Position numbers and translations under genes: made by a program
Assembly: GCA_024734495.1 (NCBI GenBank)
Contig: JALMQS010000061.1
Span: forward strand, 6,191,321-6,255,320
Length of the DNA: 64,000 bases
From: Forficula auricularia
Lineage: Eukaryota > Arthropoda > Insecta > Dermaptera > Forficulidae
Direction of reading: 5' to 3'
Notes under the pieces: model-generated
Seen by the model: only the letters and a program-made list of their open reading frames with translations
What the model was told of the DNA's origin: nothing
Databases searched by the model: none
Shown: in pieces, positions 1 through 11,648 of the stretch
Layout of the letters: every line of letters starts with the position of its first letter
Numbering within the stretch: position 1 is the first letter of the stretch

Positions 1-848
1 ATATCTTAATTAAATGTTTATGAGACAGTAAATGTTGGTCAAATTTCGTGAGTGCTCTGCATCAAAAACCAATAAGTATCGGAACAAAATTTTAATTTTA
101 ATTGTTTTATATTGAGATTAAAATCTGGTTAGATTTTGGTTGGAATCAATTATTCCTGATATTTTTCCAAAAATAATGAAAATCCCTTTAAAATAATCTG
201 CTTAACTATGTTTAGTATAAATAGTTTTTTATAGGCTTGCATTGATTATTGCTCTACTGTGATTTGAATTCATTTTTTTATCAAACTAGTTTTACTGGTT
301 TATGAGATATCGCGAATAAACTATCCAAAACATCAATCATTTTTGAAAAAAATGGTCAACTACCATAAACAACCCCTCATCCCTTTTCTGAATGAGAATT
401 TCTAAAAAGTTCAGGCCTATTTTGCAGGTACATTTTTCTCATTTTATTTTTACTGTTACTAATACTTAGTTTTCAAAACCTTGATTTTTTTTATACCTAT
501 TTTTTGAATTTGATAAAATTATAAAAAAGTGACAACTTTTCTCAAATTACTACACACTGTACTGCTATTTATAATTTAAAAATCGGGGGACTTTACACAT
601 AGGTACACAGATATACCACAAGGACATTTTAAAAAATTGCTTATTTGGACTTAAAGGAAACGTTTATATCTCAGAAAATCTCGATATTAATTTCAATTTC
701 AGGACTATATTATTTTAATTTTAATATATATTAATTGTGTAATGAAATTAAAACATTAAATACAAGAAAGAAATCAGGTGTAAGGTAATATCACAAGGTG
801 TCACGTCATGTTTTTCAATTAAAAAGACTAATGAAAATAAATATAATC
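1..848. other. 3' flank of the minus-strand gene; no gene seen
   Basis: AT-rich sequence beyond the stop codon of the minus-strand gene that ends at 849. I see no coding exon, RNA gene or clear transposon. A minus-strand AATAAA lies at 443-448, about 400 nt past the stop, and could be its polyadenylation signal, but such hexamers are common at this base composition. Confidence 0.4.
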
Positions 849-1022
849 TTATAAACCTGGCGGAGTTGCTGAAGAAAGTGGCGTCCCTCGATTTTTTCGA
901 TTGTTCCAATGACGAATTTGTTGTTGATTTTGTCGTCGAGTTCGGAACCGATTACGTTCTAGTTCCATACTACTACTGGATGCCGTTTCCGATGAGGAGA
1001 ATACTTCAGATGAGGCTATATC
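849..1022 (-). CDS. Unrecognised Ser/Pro-rich protein, terminal coding exon (12)
   Basis: Last coding exon of the long minus-strand gene. On the minus strand an acceptor TTTAAG precedes GATATAGCC, and 57 codons follow before TAA at 851-849. It begins in phase 0, matching the phase-0 end of the exon at 1082-1191. The peptide starts DIASSEVFSSSETASSSS, continues with a basic Arg/Gln stretch (FRTRRQNQQQIRHWNNRKNR) and ends PLSSATPPGL. The Ser-rich then basic tail suggests disorder. I recognise no domain. Confidence 0.85.
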   Translation of the reverse strand, partial: DIASSEVFSSSETASSSSMELERNRFRTRRQNQQQIRHWNNRKNRGTPLSSATPPGL

Positions 1023-1081
1023 CTTAAATAAAGAACATATATTATAAAGAGAATTAGATATAAAAAAACACGTTTACTTAC

Positions 1082-1191
1082 TCCTGAAGTTTCAAGCTTA
1101 GGTGAAATTTGATGGTGAACATGCCGAAGTTCTGGAAGTATTCGTTCATTAGAAGAGGGAATTTTTCCATATCTAGGTGAATCCTGAGAAG
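1082..1191 (-). CDS. Unrecognised Ser/Pro-rich protein, coding exon (11)
   Basis: Internal exon of the minus-strand gene: acceptor AAATTTAG, donor GTAAGT. Its 110 nt are two bases completing a split Ala codon (G|CT) plus 36 codons, including SQDSPRYGKIPSSNERILPE. Of the three frames this is the one that joins both neighbours without a stop. The downstream intron is only 59 nt. Confidence 0.85.
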
Positions 1192-1367
1192 CTAAATTTG
1201 GAAATTTTACGAAAAGAGAATTGAAATTTGAAAAAACAACAACATGTTGATAGAAAAAGAAAATTTAAACAATAATATCCTTCAGTTAAAGTATTATGTA
1301 TTATCATTTAATTATTTTATAGAATATAAATAAATAAATAAATAAATTATATTAATAATAGTCAAAC

Positions 1368-1552
1368 CTTTATCAGATTGTATCTGTTCGATTGAGCCTC
1401 CGCCTCCTCGTTCGCCAAGTAAATAAAAATTAATCCACCCTCGGGAAAGAGCAGCCAAATCCGCTCCATGATCTGTGCTTGTTTGCGCAAGAGCAGCTTT
1501 CCCTCCTCGGTAACGACCAGCAGCTCCTGGTCGTTTAGGAATCGTTTCAGTA
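1368..1552 (-). CDS. Unrecognised Ser/Pro-rich protein, coding exon (10)
   Basis: Internal exon of 185 nt: one base completing a Gly codon, 61 codons, one base left. Acceptor TTTATAG, donor GTTTGA. Two frames are open across the exon; splicing to both neighbours selects the one reading TETIPKRPGAAGRYRGGK, then ADLAALSRGWINFYLLGERG and GGGSIEQIQ. This is the most compact, globular-looking piece of the C-terminal part of the protein and is GC-richer than its surroundings, as expected for a constrained exon. Confidence 0.85.
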
Positions 1553-1840
1553 CTATAAATATGAAATTAAATAAATATTAATAAAGGGGAAAATTTGAGG
1601 TCATAATGAAAATATATAGTGGTCTTAAAAAATCCTTTCTCCTTTGTGGTATGTAAAATATTGCTTATAAACTAAATTTTTTAGGAAAACAAGTTATTAT
1701 AAATTATTTTATATTTAAATAAAAATATTTTGGCGTAGGTAAGAAATAAATTGAAATGAATATTTCATATTAAAGATCAGTTTTATTATCTCCATATCCG
1801 AGAATGAGATAGCGGATATACTTAATTCTGAATCATTTTT

Positions 1841-2056
1841 TTTTAATATTTTAAAATCGCAGAGAAGTGGACAAAAAATCAAACAACAGAGTTAGTTATT
1901 TAATTTACCAGACGTTTCGTCACTTTATTGAGACTTCATCAGTGGCTCATTTAATATAACTCTTTATCAAAAATCTCTCAACTATAAGACAGACAGTAAC
2001 GAACATTTTGTTGTTTGATTTTTTGACCAACTTCCGTACGATTTTAAAATATTTAA
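1841..2056. repeat. Fold-back element 1 (inverted arms ~48 bp)
   Basis: The left arm 1841-1888 (containing GGACAAAAAATCAAACAACA) is repeated in inverted orientation at about 2008-2056 with few mismatches. The loop carries a hammerhead-like core on the minus strand. No flanking direct repeat was evident. Confidence 0.75.
1908..1948 (-). ncRNA. Hammerhead ribozyme-like motif, in sense within an intron
   Basis: Minus strand reads GAGCCA-CTGATGA, a 17-nt stem II segment closed by GTC/GAC, GAAAC-GTC, then TGG. This is the full CUGANGA/GAAA/GUH core; CCA/UGG can form stem I. Stem III is only A-U and C-G with no loop, so a single copy could not fold in the classical way and a dimer would be needed. 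It lies in an intron of the minus-strand gene in the same orientation, so it would be present in the pre-mRNA. Motif seen; activity inferred. Confidence 0.55.
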
Positions 2057-2143
2057 TAAAATATGGACGCGAATGATAAATACTAAATATTTTTTTATAT
2101 TTAATTTAAATTAAATGCAGATTTGATAGATAGATAGCCTAAG

Positions 2144-2398
2144 GATAATGAAAAAGCAAATTCTAAATAAAATAATTAATTAGAAGGTACTATAATTTTC
2201 AAAAACTGATTTCTTCCTTCTTCAGAGTTTAAAAGGGCCTATCTCCTTCTTGACTCCTGTAACAATGCTGTTTATTTCGGTGACTCTTTTAAATCCTGAA
2301 GAAGGAAGAGAAATCTTCCGAAAGGTCCGTTTTTGAAAGATTGAAAATAACTTTCCAATAAATTATTTTATTTAGAATTATTTTTTTCATTATCATTA
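2144..2398. repeat. Fold-back element 2 (inverted arms ~65 bp)
   Basis: The left arm 2144-2206, containing TTCTAAATAAAATAATT, is inverted at about 2328-2398. The same outer sequence (TTCCAATAAATTATTTTAT) recurs in a decayed copy near 54250, so it is a dispersed family. A hammerhead-like core sits at the inner edge of the right arm. Confidence 0.7.
2294..2329 (+). ncRNA. Hammerhead ribozyme-like motif (CUGAAGA variant)
   Basis: CCTGAAGA is followed by GGAAG-AGAAAT-CTTCC, a perfect 5-bp stem II hairpin, then GAAA and GGTCC. CUGANGA allows any base at position 7, so CUGAAGA fits. The GAAAC of other copies is GAAAG here, which weakens stem III. Antisense to the host gene. Confidence 0.45.
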
Positions 2399-2531
2399 CA
2401 CTGCCTTTTCTTCAAATCTTTATTAAAATCTACAGCCAACTAAGTTATTCTTATACAAACATGAAAATTCAATTTTGGTCAGGTTTAGGCTAAAAAATAT
2501 CATACAAAAACATATTATTTTATTAACTTAC

Positions 2532-2714
2532 CCAGTATTAAGAATATTGACGTTTTCATCCCGTGCTTTATTTTCCGCCGCTCGTTTTGTTTCCGTGTTC
2601 ACTCTTTCTTTTTTGAGTTTTGATTCTGGAGGTGATTCCAACGAAACACTACTTCTTTCTTCTGGAATGGCATCAAACTGCTGCCGAAACCGTTGTAATT
2701 GACCTCCCCCGGGC
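2532..2714 (-). CDS. Unrecognised Ser/Pro-rich protein, coding exon (9)
   Basis: Internal exon of 183 nt: one base completing Arg, 60 codons, two bases left. Acceptor ATTTTACAG, donor GTAAGT. The peptide begins PGGGQLQRFRQQFDAIPEER and continues with charged Lys/Glu-rich sequence (ESKLKKERVNTETKRAAEN) that could be helical. The upstream intron is only 57 nt, so skipping it in a six-frame reading gives a false extension of the large exon. Confidence 0.85.
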
Positions 2715-2771
2715 CTGTAAAATGTCTACTTTCAAAATTCAGAAAATGAAAAAATGGACAACTGTACGTAC

Positions 2772-5033
2772 CTTCTTAAAGATGATTGCCGAACAGGTAA
2801 ACGAGAAGATTTAGATTCGGTAACTTTTTCACGAGACATTTTCAACGATGCTCCCGGTAAAAGCACAGGAATACCAGACCCACGAGGAGAAACAAGTTTT
2901 TTAGGACTTGGTAATTTAGAATCTTCTCTTTCTCCATAGAGTTTATTTAAAGGTAAGTGCATCTTTTTTTTCTTTGTCTCATATGTAGTTTTTTTTACAT
3001 CTGTTTTTATTTGAGATTTATTTTGTTGAATTTTTTTAATATTTTCTTGTTTTTTATCAGAATTGTCTTGTTCAATTTTAGAATATGAATTTTGAGGAGA
3101 ATCAACTAGAGCAGCAGACAAATTGTTTTGATTATTTTCTTGATTATTTTCTTGATCGGAGCTTTGAGGTGATTCTTTAACTTTAACGGTTGAATTTGCA
3201 TCTCTATTTTCACCTTCTGGTGATACCCTAATAATTTTGGTTTCATTAATTTGTTCCTCTTCATAATCAGTATTTTCTTGAGTAGTTGGATTATCTGAAG
3301 GTCGTTCAACATCAGAAATTTCTGGAGGTGTCTCTAAGCGAAGATCACGGACTGAATGATCTTTTGATTCTTTATCTCCGAAATCAGAAGCGATTGCACG
3401 CAGTAGAATCTCTTCATCCTTATTGCCAGGAGGAGGAGTTATTAATTTATACTGCCTGTGTTTGCTGTGTTTGGGAGAATTCGCTTTAGGAACTGGAGTT
3501 AAGCTAGCCCTGACACTGGCTAATAAAATTCGTTCAGCATGTTTTTCAGAATCAGTTGGAGACTCTAAATGAGCATGAACATCAATTATAACTGAATCTT
3601 GTCCAGAAGGAATTTCTACAAGATTCATGCGCCCAGGGTCGTGTCTGGGTCGAGCCCTTTCTGAATCTTTAGAAGCAACTTTAATAGCCACTCTTGGCTC
3701 AGGCTTTCTTTTATAATAGGCACTAGATGGGCGTTCATGATCTCGATGGTGTCGGTTTCGGGCCTCTTCTAAAAGATGTTCATGTCTTCTTGCAAGACGA
3801 GCACGTAATTTAGGGGGAAGCACAGAAGCAACATCACCAGGAGGAACTTGTCCTGTGTCATCAATAGGAACAAAAAATGAAGTATTCGCAGAAGGGGGCC
3901 GAGATGTCACAACAGGAGGAGGAGGAGGAGTTTTATGACGCTCAATCGGTATGTAAAATGATTCAGATTTAAGATTGCTACTAAGAGGACGAATAGGCTC
4001 GCTTTGAATTGAATGTATTGTACTCGAAGCCGTCGAACCATGTTCATCACCTTCTAGACTATCAAGAAGGCTGCAATCAGATTCGGTTGCTTCACTGGAG
4101 CCATCACCACTCGAAGTATTGACGAGCATCGACATAGACCGGGGAAGGGCAGAAAATCGAGGGACAATTAGAACTGAATCTTTTGGATTACTTTCATAAG
4201 TACTTCCTGTTACAATATTACTGAAATTTTCTCTTTGTGGCGTTGGAGGAAGATTATCTACATGAAGCCTTTTTTCAATTACATAACGTTGTCTTTGTTG
4301 TTTACGAATTACATATCTCTCTTCATCGCTACGTTGACTCCAGCGATATGTTTCTGGTGCGGGTTTTTGATTCCATTTCGGTTGACATTCTTGAGGAGGA
4401 ACAACAAACCGATGTGCAAAAGGAGGAGGAGGACTATCTGAATATGTTCCTTCATTTAAATCGTTTTTCATCCAAAGTGAACCCCCTGTTAAGCTTATTT
4501 TATCTTTATTGATATTTCCTTGGGGCTGCCAGCCTGAGGACCAAGAATGCTGTGACATTTTATCTGTTTCATCAGTATCTTCCTCTTCTCGTCGCCAAAT
4601 ATTTTGTGTGCCTTTAATTGTTGTATGATAAACACCTACCGGTTTATTCAATCCACTTGTAATATTATCATATTGTTCATTGTTTTTTTTATCAGAATTA
4701 AATTGCCTATTTAAAGGTTCTTCTTCTGGGACTGTTTGAAATATTGATGTAAAATTTCTACTTCTACTTTGATGATTATTAATTGGAGAATTTCGTGATA
4801 TTGGATTAGCTATAGGTGATGTTTGTTGCCTTGGTGACGAATGTTGAGATTCAATTTTGGACGGACTTATACTATTTGCAGATGAATGCAAACTGTGGCT
4901 TTTGGTTGCAAAATGAGAACTTGAAATTGGCGAATGGGTAGATGAACTGTGGTCTCGATCGTCACTGCGCGGTGTGTCATCTTGGGTTGTTGTGCTCATG
5001 GCGTTTTCCCGTGGTGTCCATTTTTCACTTCCA
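2772..5033 (-). CDS. Unrecognised Ser/Pro-rich protein, large exon (8)
   Basis: Largest exon of the minus-strand gene: 2,262 nt, 753 whole codons. The in-frame ATG at 4999 is not the start: 11 codons upstream (GSEKWTPRENA) run to an acceptor GTTCTAG at 5034, and the preceding exon ends in the matching phase. The reading stops being coding at the donor GTACGT (2771). Order: a Ser/His/Asn-rich N-terminal third; a Pro run (SPPPPF); basic RQRYVIEKRLHVDNLPPTPQ; SVLIVPRFSALPRSMSML; acidic TESDCSLLDSLEGDEHGS; HKTPPPPPVV; LPPKLRARLARRHEHLLEE, the best candidate helix; then SGQDSVIIDVHAHLESPTDS and a Lys/Asn/Gln-rich end. Mostly low-complexity, so probably a disordered scaffold. I recognise no catalytic or named domain. 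Confidence 0.88.
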
Positions 5034-6130
5034 CTAGAACAAAAATATTACAAATAACTATATAATAAATAAATATTAAACTATATTGAGCTGAGTGAAT
5101 TGAACATATATTATTAACAAGAGGGAGAAACGATTTTTTTCTAGATGGTAATCATACTATGAATTGCTTTTTTGTTTTTAGCTTAGATAAAATATGATGA
5201 ATTTACTAAAACAAAAAAAATGATAAATCTTGCCAAAATGCATACTCTAATATAAATTAGTCCCATCCTAAAAATGGGTTCCATAGTTAATAGAAACAAT
5301 GATCATTTCGTCAAACTAATTATTGTATAGCAACCAAAATACGTGTTGACAAAAGTATTTACTTCATGTTATTTGTATAAATTTTACTAGATGTTTAAAT
5401 CAACAGGTTGTAAAGTAAGTAAGTTCTAGGCGATTTCGTAGTGTCATAGCGCGGAATCATCAAAATAAAAATTATAACGAATTATGTTTAAATGGATTTT
5501 TAAGAACCTATTCAGCGGTACTCCAATTTTTTTTTTAAATTTGATAATAATTAGACTATCTATAGATCATTAAACACCAAACTAAATTGAAAATTTCAAA
5601 TATTTATTTAATTTTAATAGTTTACAAGTTGAGAAGGTGAGAGACAGACGGACTACGAAGTCTCAGTAGAGTTAGCTTTCCGTCTTATACCTATTTTAAT
5701 ATTACACCCAAAGAATAATCTTAAAATTTAAATAGTATTTCATTGAGATTATAGTTTGTTTGTTTTTTTTTTGTTTTTTTTTTTTTGATAAATAAATTAA
5801 AGATAAAAATATTGAAGACTCTGAAGATGGAATATTCGAAATAATATTTTTAAATCAATAAAAATATTTATTTTAAGTAGAAGATAAGACCAAATGTTTA
5901 AGTTTCAATTCAATAATAAGTAATTTTTTTGCTTACCGTCGAGCAAACTCAAAAATAGAAAATATATTCATAACTGTGTAGATAATAAAGTTTAATACAC
6001 ATTACCCATTCGATATCAACTGAACTTTTCCATCTACTTTTATTCTTTTTGAACGCATGAACTCTATACCCCTCCGATTAGATTACAATTATTTATCGCT
6101 TTATGAAAAAAAGTATAAATTTTGCCATAC
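5034..6130. other. Intron 7-8 of the minus-strand gene
   Basis: Intron of 1,097 nt with a T-rich tract near 5760-5790. A GACAGACGGAC patch near 5645 resembles GACAGACAGAC patches at about 9615 and 23760 and is probably repeat-derived. I see no other feature. Confidence 0.5.
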
Positions 6131-6360
6131 TCAAGGCTACTGGACGTTGGCAAAGGCTGCTGCTGCCATGGTGTGGCCGTTTCGCTTTTTTGTGCCACAT
6201 CATCCTCGCCATCCACTGGGGCGCTGCTTCTTGAGGTCGTTTTATCAGTTGTCGACGAAAGACAAAGTGTCATCGAGCCTGTGTCCTCCGCTGGCGAGGC
6301 CAGGAATGGAGACTCCACAGGGTTATTCACAGAATTATCATCTTCCTGGTTTTCTTCCGC
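6131..6360 (-). CDS. Unrecognised Ser/Pro-rich protein, coding exon (7)
   Basis: Internal exon of 230 nt, phase 0 in and two bases out. Acceptor AACTTTCCTTAG, donor GTATGG after CTTGA. The peptide runs AEENQEDDNSVNNPVESPFL, LASPAEDTGSMTLCLSSTTD, then a Gln/Pro-rich end (TPWQQQPLPTSSSL). Another GT five bases upstream of the chosen donor would break the frame into exon 8. Acidic and Ser/Thr-rich; no domain recognised. Confidence 0.85.
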
Positions 6361-7320
6361 CTAAGGAAAGTTTAAAAACAAATATCAACATCTAAAATCA
6401 ATATTCATTTTCATGTTCAAAATATTTGCTTTATTTGGCATCTTCGGGGGAGGAGGAGGGGGGGGGGGGGTGTTTGCCTTTGGGTCTGGATTCAGAAACA
6501 ATACTTAAGAAATTTAAAGAAAATTCGCCCTAGTACCAAAATATTTCAAAACATACTAGCTTCACAACATCTGATTAAAAAATGCAGAAATTCAGAAAAA
6601 TGTGTGAAGTTATCGAGCACTTGTAACAACACAAACATTTTAATTGATAAACTACAACTGTGTGTTAAGTTTCAACTTAATAGCTCAAATCGTTCAAAAC
6701 TTTTCACATTTTCTTCCATTTTAAAACAATTATATCTATAAATACTTTTGGATTACACTTTTTCTAATCGAATAGGTAATTGACAGATAAATTTTTAATT
6801 ATAATGTTTGAATTTACCTTAACACTAGATTATTTAATAATTTTATCGAAAAATCTTAGATAGTGTAGATAAATAAATAATTAATTGAATTTTCTTCTAA
6901 AGATATAGGAAATTCTAACTTTTTTTATTTTATCATGTATTTAAAATCAAACTTAAATTCTCTAAGTTAATTTCGTACTGAAATGGAAGTCTTAGTGTTT
7001 TGTTTTTTTAATTATTTAGATGCTAAAAGATTCAAGAAACGATAGAGTGTAGGGAGTGTAGATCCAGGTAGTAGCAGGTGCCAGGATTATCTTATGAGGA
7101 AGTTGTGAAAAAATTTTGAGAACGAAAAACTCAGAATTAAAAATCCTAGCCAAATTTTAAATTCCCATAAGAATTCGCTTTCTGAGCAATGCAACAAATC
7201 TATCGGTGCATAGAGAAAAGAAAAATATGTGGTTTAATTTCTGGTTTGTATATATTTTTTAGGCTTCGGGGAGGAGGAGATCCTCCCTCCTCTCCGTAAA
7301 CCCGGCTATGTAGCAGACTA

Positions 7321-7502
7321 GGGCCAGTTGTATGTCGGTTTGTAAAGTCTTTGTTAAAGCTAATCAGGGTAAAACCTTAGAATTCACCTTGATGAAGTGC
7401 GTGTCATCTGATTGGCCATCCTGCCGGGCACAAGGTGAATTCTAAGGTTTTGCTCCTTGTTAACTTTAACAAGGACTTTACAAGCCGACATACAACTGGC
7501 CC
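7321..7502. mobile_element. Hairpin MITE, family 1, copy 1
   Basis: Almost the whole 182 bp is one palindrome beginning GGGCCAGTTGTATGTCGG and ending with its inverse. TA flanks both ends (7319-7320 and 7503-7504). A second copy at 30332-30539 is flanked by TTA on both sides, a three-base duplication typical of PIF/Harbinger-type insertion. There is no coding capacity, so it depends on another element's transposase. The family assignment is inferred from the duplication only. Confidence 0.8.
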
Positions 7503-10500
7503 TAAGAGAGAGACAGTGAATGGTTCAATTTAAAGAGAGACCTTAGAAAAAATTCAAAATATAAAGCCCAGAAGATATAAGAAAAGAGATATTTTATACT
7601 TTGAAAGTATATAATTCAAAAGAGAATATATAAATGTAAAGCCCAAAAGATATAGGAAAAGTAATATATTGTACGTAGAAAGTATTTAATTCAAAAAGGT
7701 CCTAAAATGATTGATATTTTTTTAGTAGCAGAACTCAAGGATTTTCATATTTTTAATATCTAAAAACTGAAATTTCCTAGGCTGCTAGGTAAGTCCTAGA
7801 ATTTTTCGCGAAATTATTTCTAAAAATGGTAGTGATTTTTTTTTGAAAAATATAATCGCATAGCTCAGTAGATCTATGGAAGCTGAATCTCAAGTGTATT
7901 CTTAATGAAAATAGGACGTATGATTTATGTTTATTTGAAATGTTTTAAAAATAATGAAAATGAGAATCAACTTAAAATCACATCTGAGAGTATATCTAAC
8001 AAAAGGTGAAGAAAGACTTGGCAGGCATAAAACGTTCCCAATTAGAATTTGTTTTGTTTTTCAATCTTTTTTCCTACGAAAATGTCATTTTGGAAAAAAT
8101 AAATGCTGGCGGCCAAAAAATGAAAGACCGACCTGAGTCTCAAAAAACTAGCCCGCCATTGAGAGGCCTATAAGTCTAGAAAAACTCTTGTATTCGAGAA
8201 AACAATAGTATATTTAGGATTCGTGACTATTTATCAAAAAATTTCAAGATGTTGCGCCCAAAGAAAATGTCCCGAAGATTTTTATTATCGCTCCTAAATA
8301 TTAGGCAACATTTTGTCTTGTCTGCATTAAAAGTATAACTTCATTAGACGAACCTCATTTTTTGATAGAACTCTGGTCTAAACTGATCTTTTAGTACTCA
8401 AATCTAAACAAAAATCCATTAAACATGTATTTTTACCACGCATGGATTCGATCGAAGAAACCATTAAAATCATCTTCTTCATTCTAATTATAAACTGAAT
8501 CAGCTGATTGATGTGTAAAGAATTAGAGCAGACCACGGACCGATTAAGTGGCCCAGAGCCGATAAACTTGGATATATAAAATAATAAATATATACACGAG
8601 TATAAGCCAGGTTTTTAGATAAATTCCCTAAGGAATTCAAAGGAATACAAATTTAAAATATTTTTAATTAAGCATCTGGTTATATTTTCAACACATCATA
8701 TATCTTTTGTCAGGAAGCTTATAAATATCCAAATTTAGTTAGGATGTAATGAAATCACATTTCATCAAATGTTTCTCTAAATTAATTGTCTTTTAGTGTA
8801 TATCCGGTGGGAAAATCTTGGCAACTATTCAAATTTACTATATGTAGGTATACAATATATCTTTCAATTCATTATTATATATCACAAAAAGAAATAATAG
8901 ATTGAAGGTATTAGAAAAAAATCAATAACTATAATAAACTATTATATTAATAATTTAGATCAGTAGTTCTACCTTTGTATAAATAAATATCTGTTACCTC
9001 TATAGCGACCTTTTCATTTTGAATTTTAATTATTATTATTTTTAGCTTATAAAATACTTTTGAAAATCCAATTATTTAATCTAAAATGAAGGAATTCAAT
9101 TTGGAAAATTAGAAACAATTAAAAAAAATCAACTGAGAAAAGAAATTTTCAAAAAACGAACAAAAGTGAGGGAGAAAAAATAGTATTCAACGAACGATAA
9201 TAAATTATAGACGAAAAAAGCAGATAAGTGCGATTCAGACTCGCATTCCATCAAATTCATTATTTTTTGTCGATGATAAAGAAAAAATAAAGGTATTTAT
9301 ATAGATTTTATTAATTTTACGTTCATAGTGTGGAAATCCCGTTAGATACAAAACTCATGTGAAAATGATCCCCTTTTCATAATTGAATTAAATTTTATAA
9401 AATTCAGCTTAATTCTACTTAAAAAATCTTTTTTTTATAGAGATATCTCATACTGCATTATATTTTTTTTTATTTTCGACCCTGCGAAATTTAGATCATC
9501 CCCAAAAAATTGATTCAATTAAAATTTTAATATGATATTTGATTTCGGGGAAAATAAATATATGTTGTAAATTTCAAGTTTGTATCTTATTGGTATAATG
9601 GTATAATGCTTGACAAGACGACAGACAGACAGACAAAAAGATAATCTATCGACTTATAGAAACCTAAAAAAATCGTCAAATCAAGAATAAATGAAAAAAA
9701 ATTGAACATCGGAAAATTTTAAGTATATTTTGAAATGTCTCCTTTATTATTCACTCTAATATATATTTCATATGAAAAGTTTACCTATTGATTCTCTGAT
9801 GAAGTTTATTTTATTTCTTTGACAAGAATTCAAGAATTCTTAAAAATTTAATTCTGGCTGAATCGTTAATGTATTTTCAAGTGAAATATTTATATTAGAC
9901 TTAAGATGAAAGAATGCCTTTCGAAACTATAGCTTAAAAAAAGGCTTGATTTTTATCCATACGAAAATCCATGTACAAATATCAGAACAGCGATCTATTG
10001 CGTATCACCGGTTGGAGACTTCTGATATAAATATTTATTATTAAAATTAAAATATTAAAATAAGGTAAAAATCTAGTTAAAGCTTGAATTGTAGAAATAT
10101 TTCGCTCTTGGCTACCAATAGGCTAAATAAAAAATTAATTAACTACTGACGATTTAATCGCTCATGGTCATTAGAATATTGACATAAATATTAGTAGGTA
10201 AGGTATCGTATATAATATATTAGATATAGAGATAAAAATATGTTGAAAAAAGTATCAATTAGTCGATATAAATGAAAGATATATTTGAGGTTATTGATTT
10301 TTTTTACTTATAAATAATAATTAACTTTACACACGATCCAAATCAACAAGTACTTTTATTCTGAACAGAAAACAAAAGATATGTCTAGTATGGAAATTAT
10401 TTTAAGAAGATGAATTAAAATTCAATTTATGGTAATGAAAAATTCAATCAATCCTATGACAAACTTAGCAAAGAATCATCAAAGGGAATTAAGAAAGAAA

Positions 10501-10773
10501 TAAAGATAAATGGACATGTTTTCTTTACGAATGTCAGACAAGTGAATTAATTAATGTATTTAAAATTTATGACGCAATTTACTCCACTGATTAGTCATTA
10601 TACTTATACTAAGCTTTATATAAGTTTATATAAGTTTTATTTAAAGTTTAATTCTAATATGTTAGAAAAAATTGTAAATATTTGAAAGACTCGGTATGCT
10701 CTCCGAAAATTGTCCTCTGTTAGGGGCCAGAGTCCCATTAATACTAAATTTTAATATAATAAACTATTCAAAA

Positions 10774-11083
10774 TGTGAATTTTTATTTAAATCACACATA
10801 ATTAATTATAATTATTTATTGAACACGAACAAATAATACAATAAAACTACGACGTTTCGATCGAATTATTCTGCGATCGTTTTCAAGTATGAGCACCCAC
10901 TCCGATTATAGTTAACTGAGCCAATCACGTGTCGGTCAGGCTTATATAGGGGGTGGTCATATTTGAGAACGATAGCAGAATAAGTAGATCGAAACGTTGT
11001 AGTTATATTGTGTTATTTGTTCGTGTTTAATAAATAATTATAATTAATTTTGTGTGATTTAAATAAAAATTTAAATTTTATTC
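10774..11083. repeat. Fold-back element with ~95-bp arms
   Basis: The left arm 10774-10866 (TTATTTAAATCACACATAAT and onward) is inverted at 10985-11083. The inner ends carry a related catalytic-like half, GATCGAAACGTYGTAG, but the other half reads CTTGAAAAC instead of CUGANGA. It therefore looks like a diverged or dead relative of the hammerhead fold-backs. Confidence 0.75.
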
Positions 11084-11648
11084 AAATTAATCACAAGAAT
11101 AAAATTTTCAACAGCTTCATTACTAATAAATATTCAAAATGTATTGCTTGAAACACGTGAAATTCATCCCTGTTCCATTTTTCAACCGAAAATTCCGAAA
11201 CTAGAATGTTTGAAATCTAATCAGTTCTTTGTTTTGAAAATGCCCTAAGAATATCTATGCTCTTCCATTCTCGAGTTATCATTGGGTATTGGAATCAAGG
11301 CAGACTCACATTCATACAAAGATGCAAAATAGCTCTGATGAAAAGTATTTTTCTTTACGTTTCGGACAGTTCTAAATATGATTAAGAAAAAAAAATACAT
11401 TAAGAATTCAAAAGTCCAGACAACAGTTAGGCAAAGCGAACTGAATACCTAATTTTTAAATCAACTGGAAATACAATCAATATTAAAATAAATTGTCTGA
11501 AAAGCTCTAAATAATCACTTCTTTAACGATTTAGTTTAAATTGTTCTTTTTTGAGTAGACATACTTTATTTCTTAACTATCAGTTCAAAGGTTTTCCCAA
11601 AAATTGGAAACATAATACACACAGTATATCACTCGCATCCATAATAAG

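Larger units (their letters stand above)
1553..2531. other. Intron 9-10 of the minus-strand gene, with two fold-backs
   Basis: Intron of 979 nt. It holds two separate fold-back repeats (1841-2056 and 2144-2398), each with a hammerhead-like core; see those entries. The rest is AT-rich and featureless. Confidence 0.6.

Noticed and set aside
2732..2771. C-terminal extension YVQLSIFSFSEF of the large minus-strand frame
   Set aside because: It reads into a 57-nt intron that begins GTACGT; splicing to 2714 keeps the frame, so the extension is not protein.
4999..4999. ATG at 4999 as the start of a 755-aa protein
   Set aside because: The frame is open upstream to a good acceptor (GTTCTAG), and the previous exon ends in the matching phase, so the Met is internal.
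10850..11000. Hammerhead in the fold-back at 10774-11083
   Set aside because: GATCGAAACGTC is present, but the other half is CTTGAAA, not CUGANGA, in both arms, so I did not call a ribozyme.
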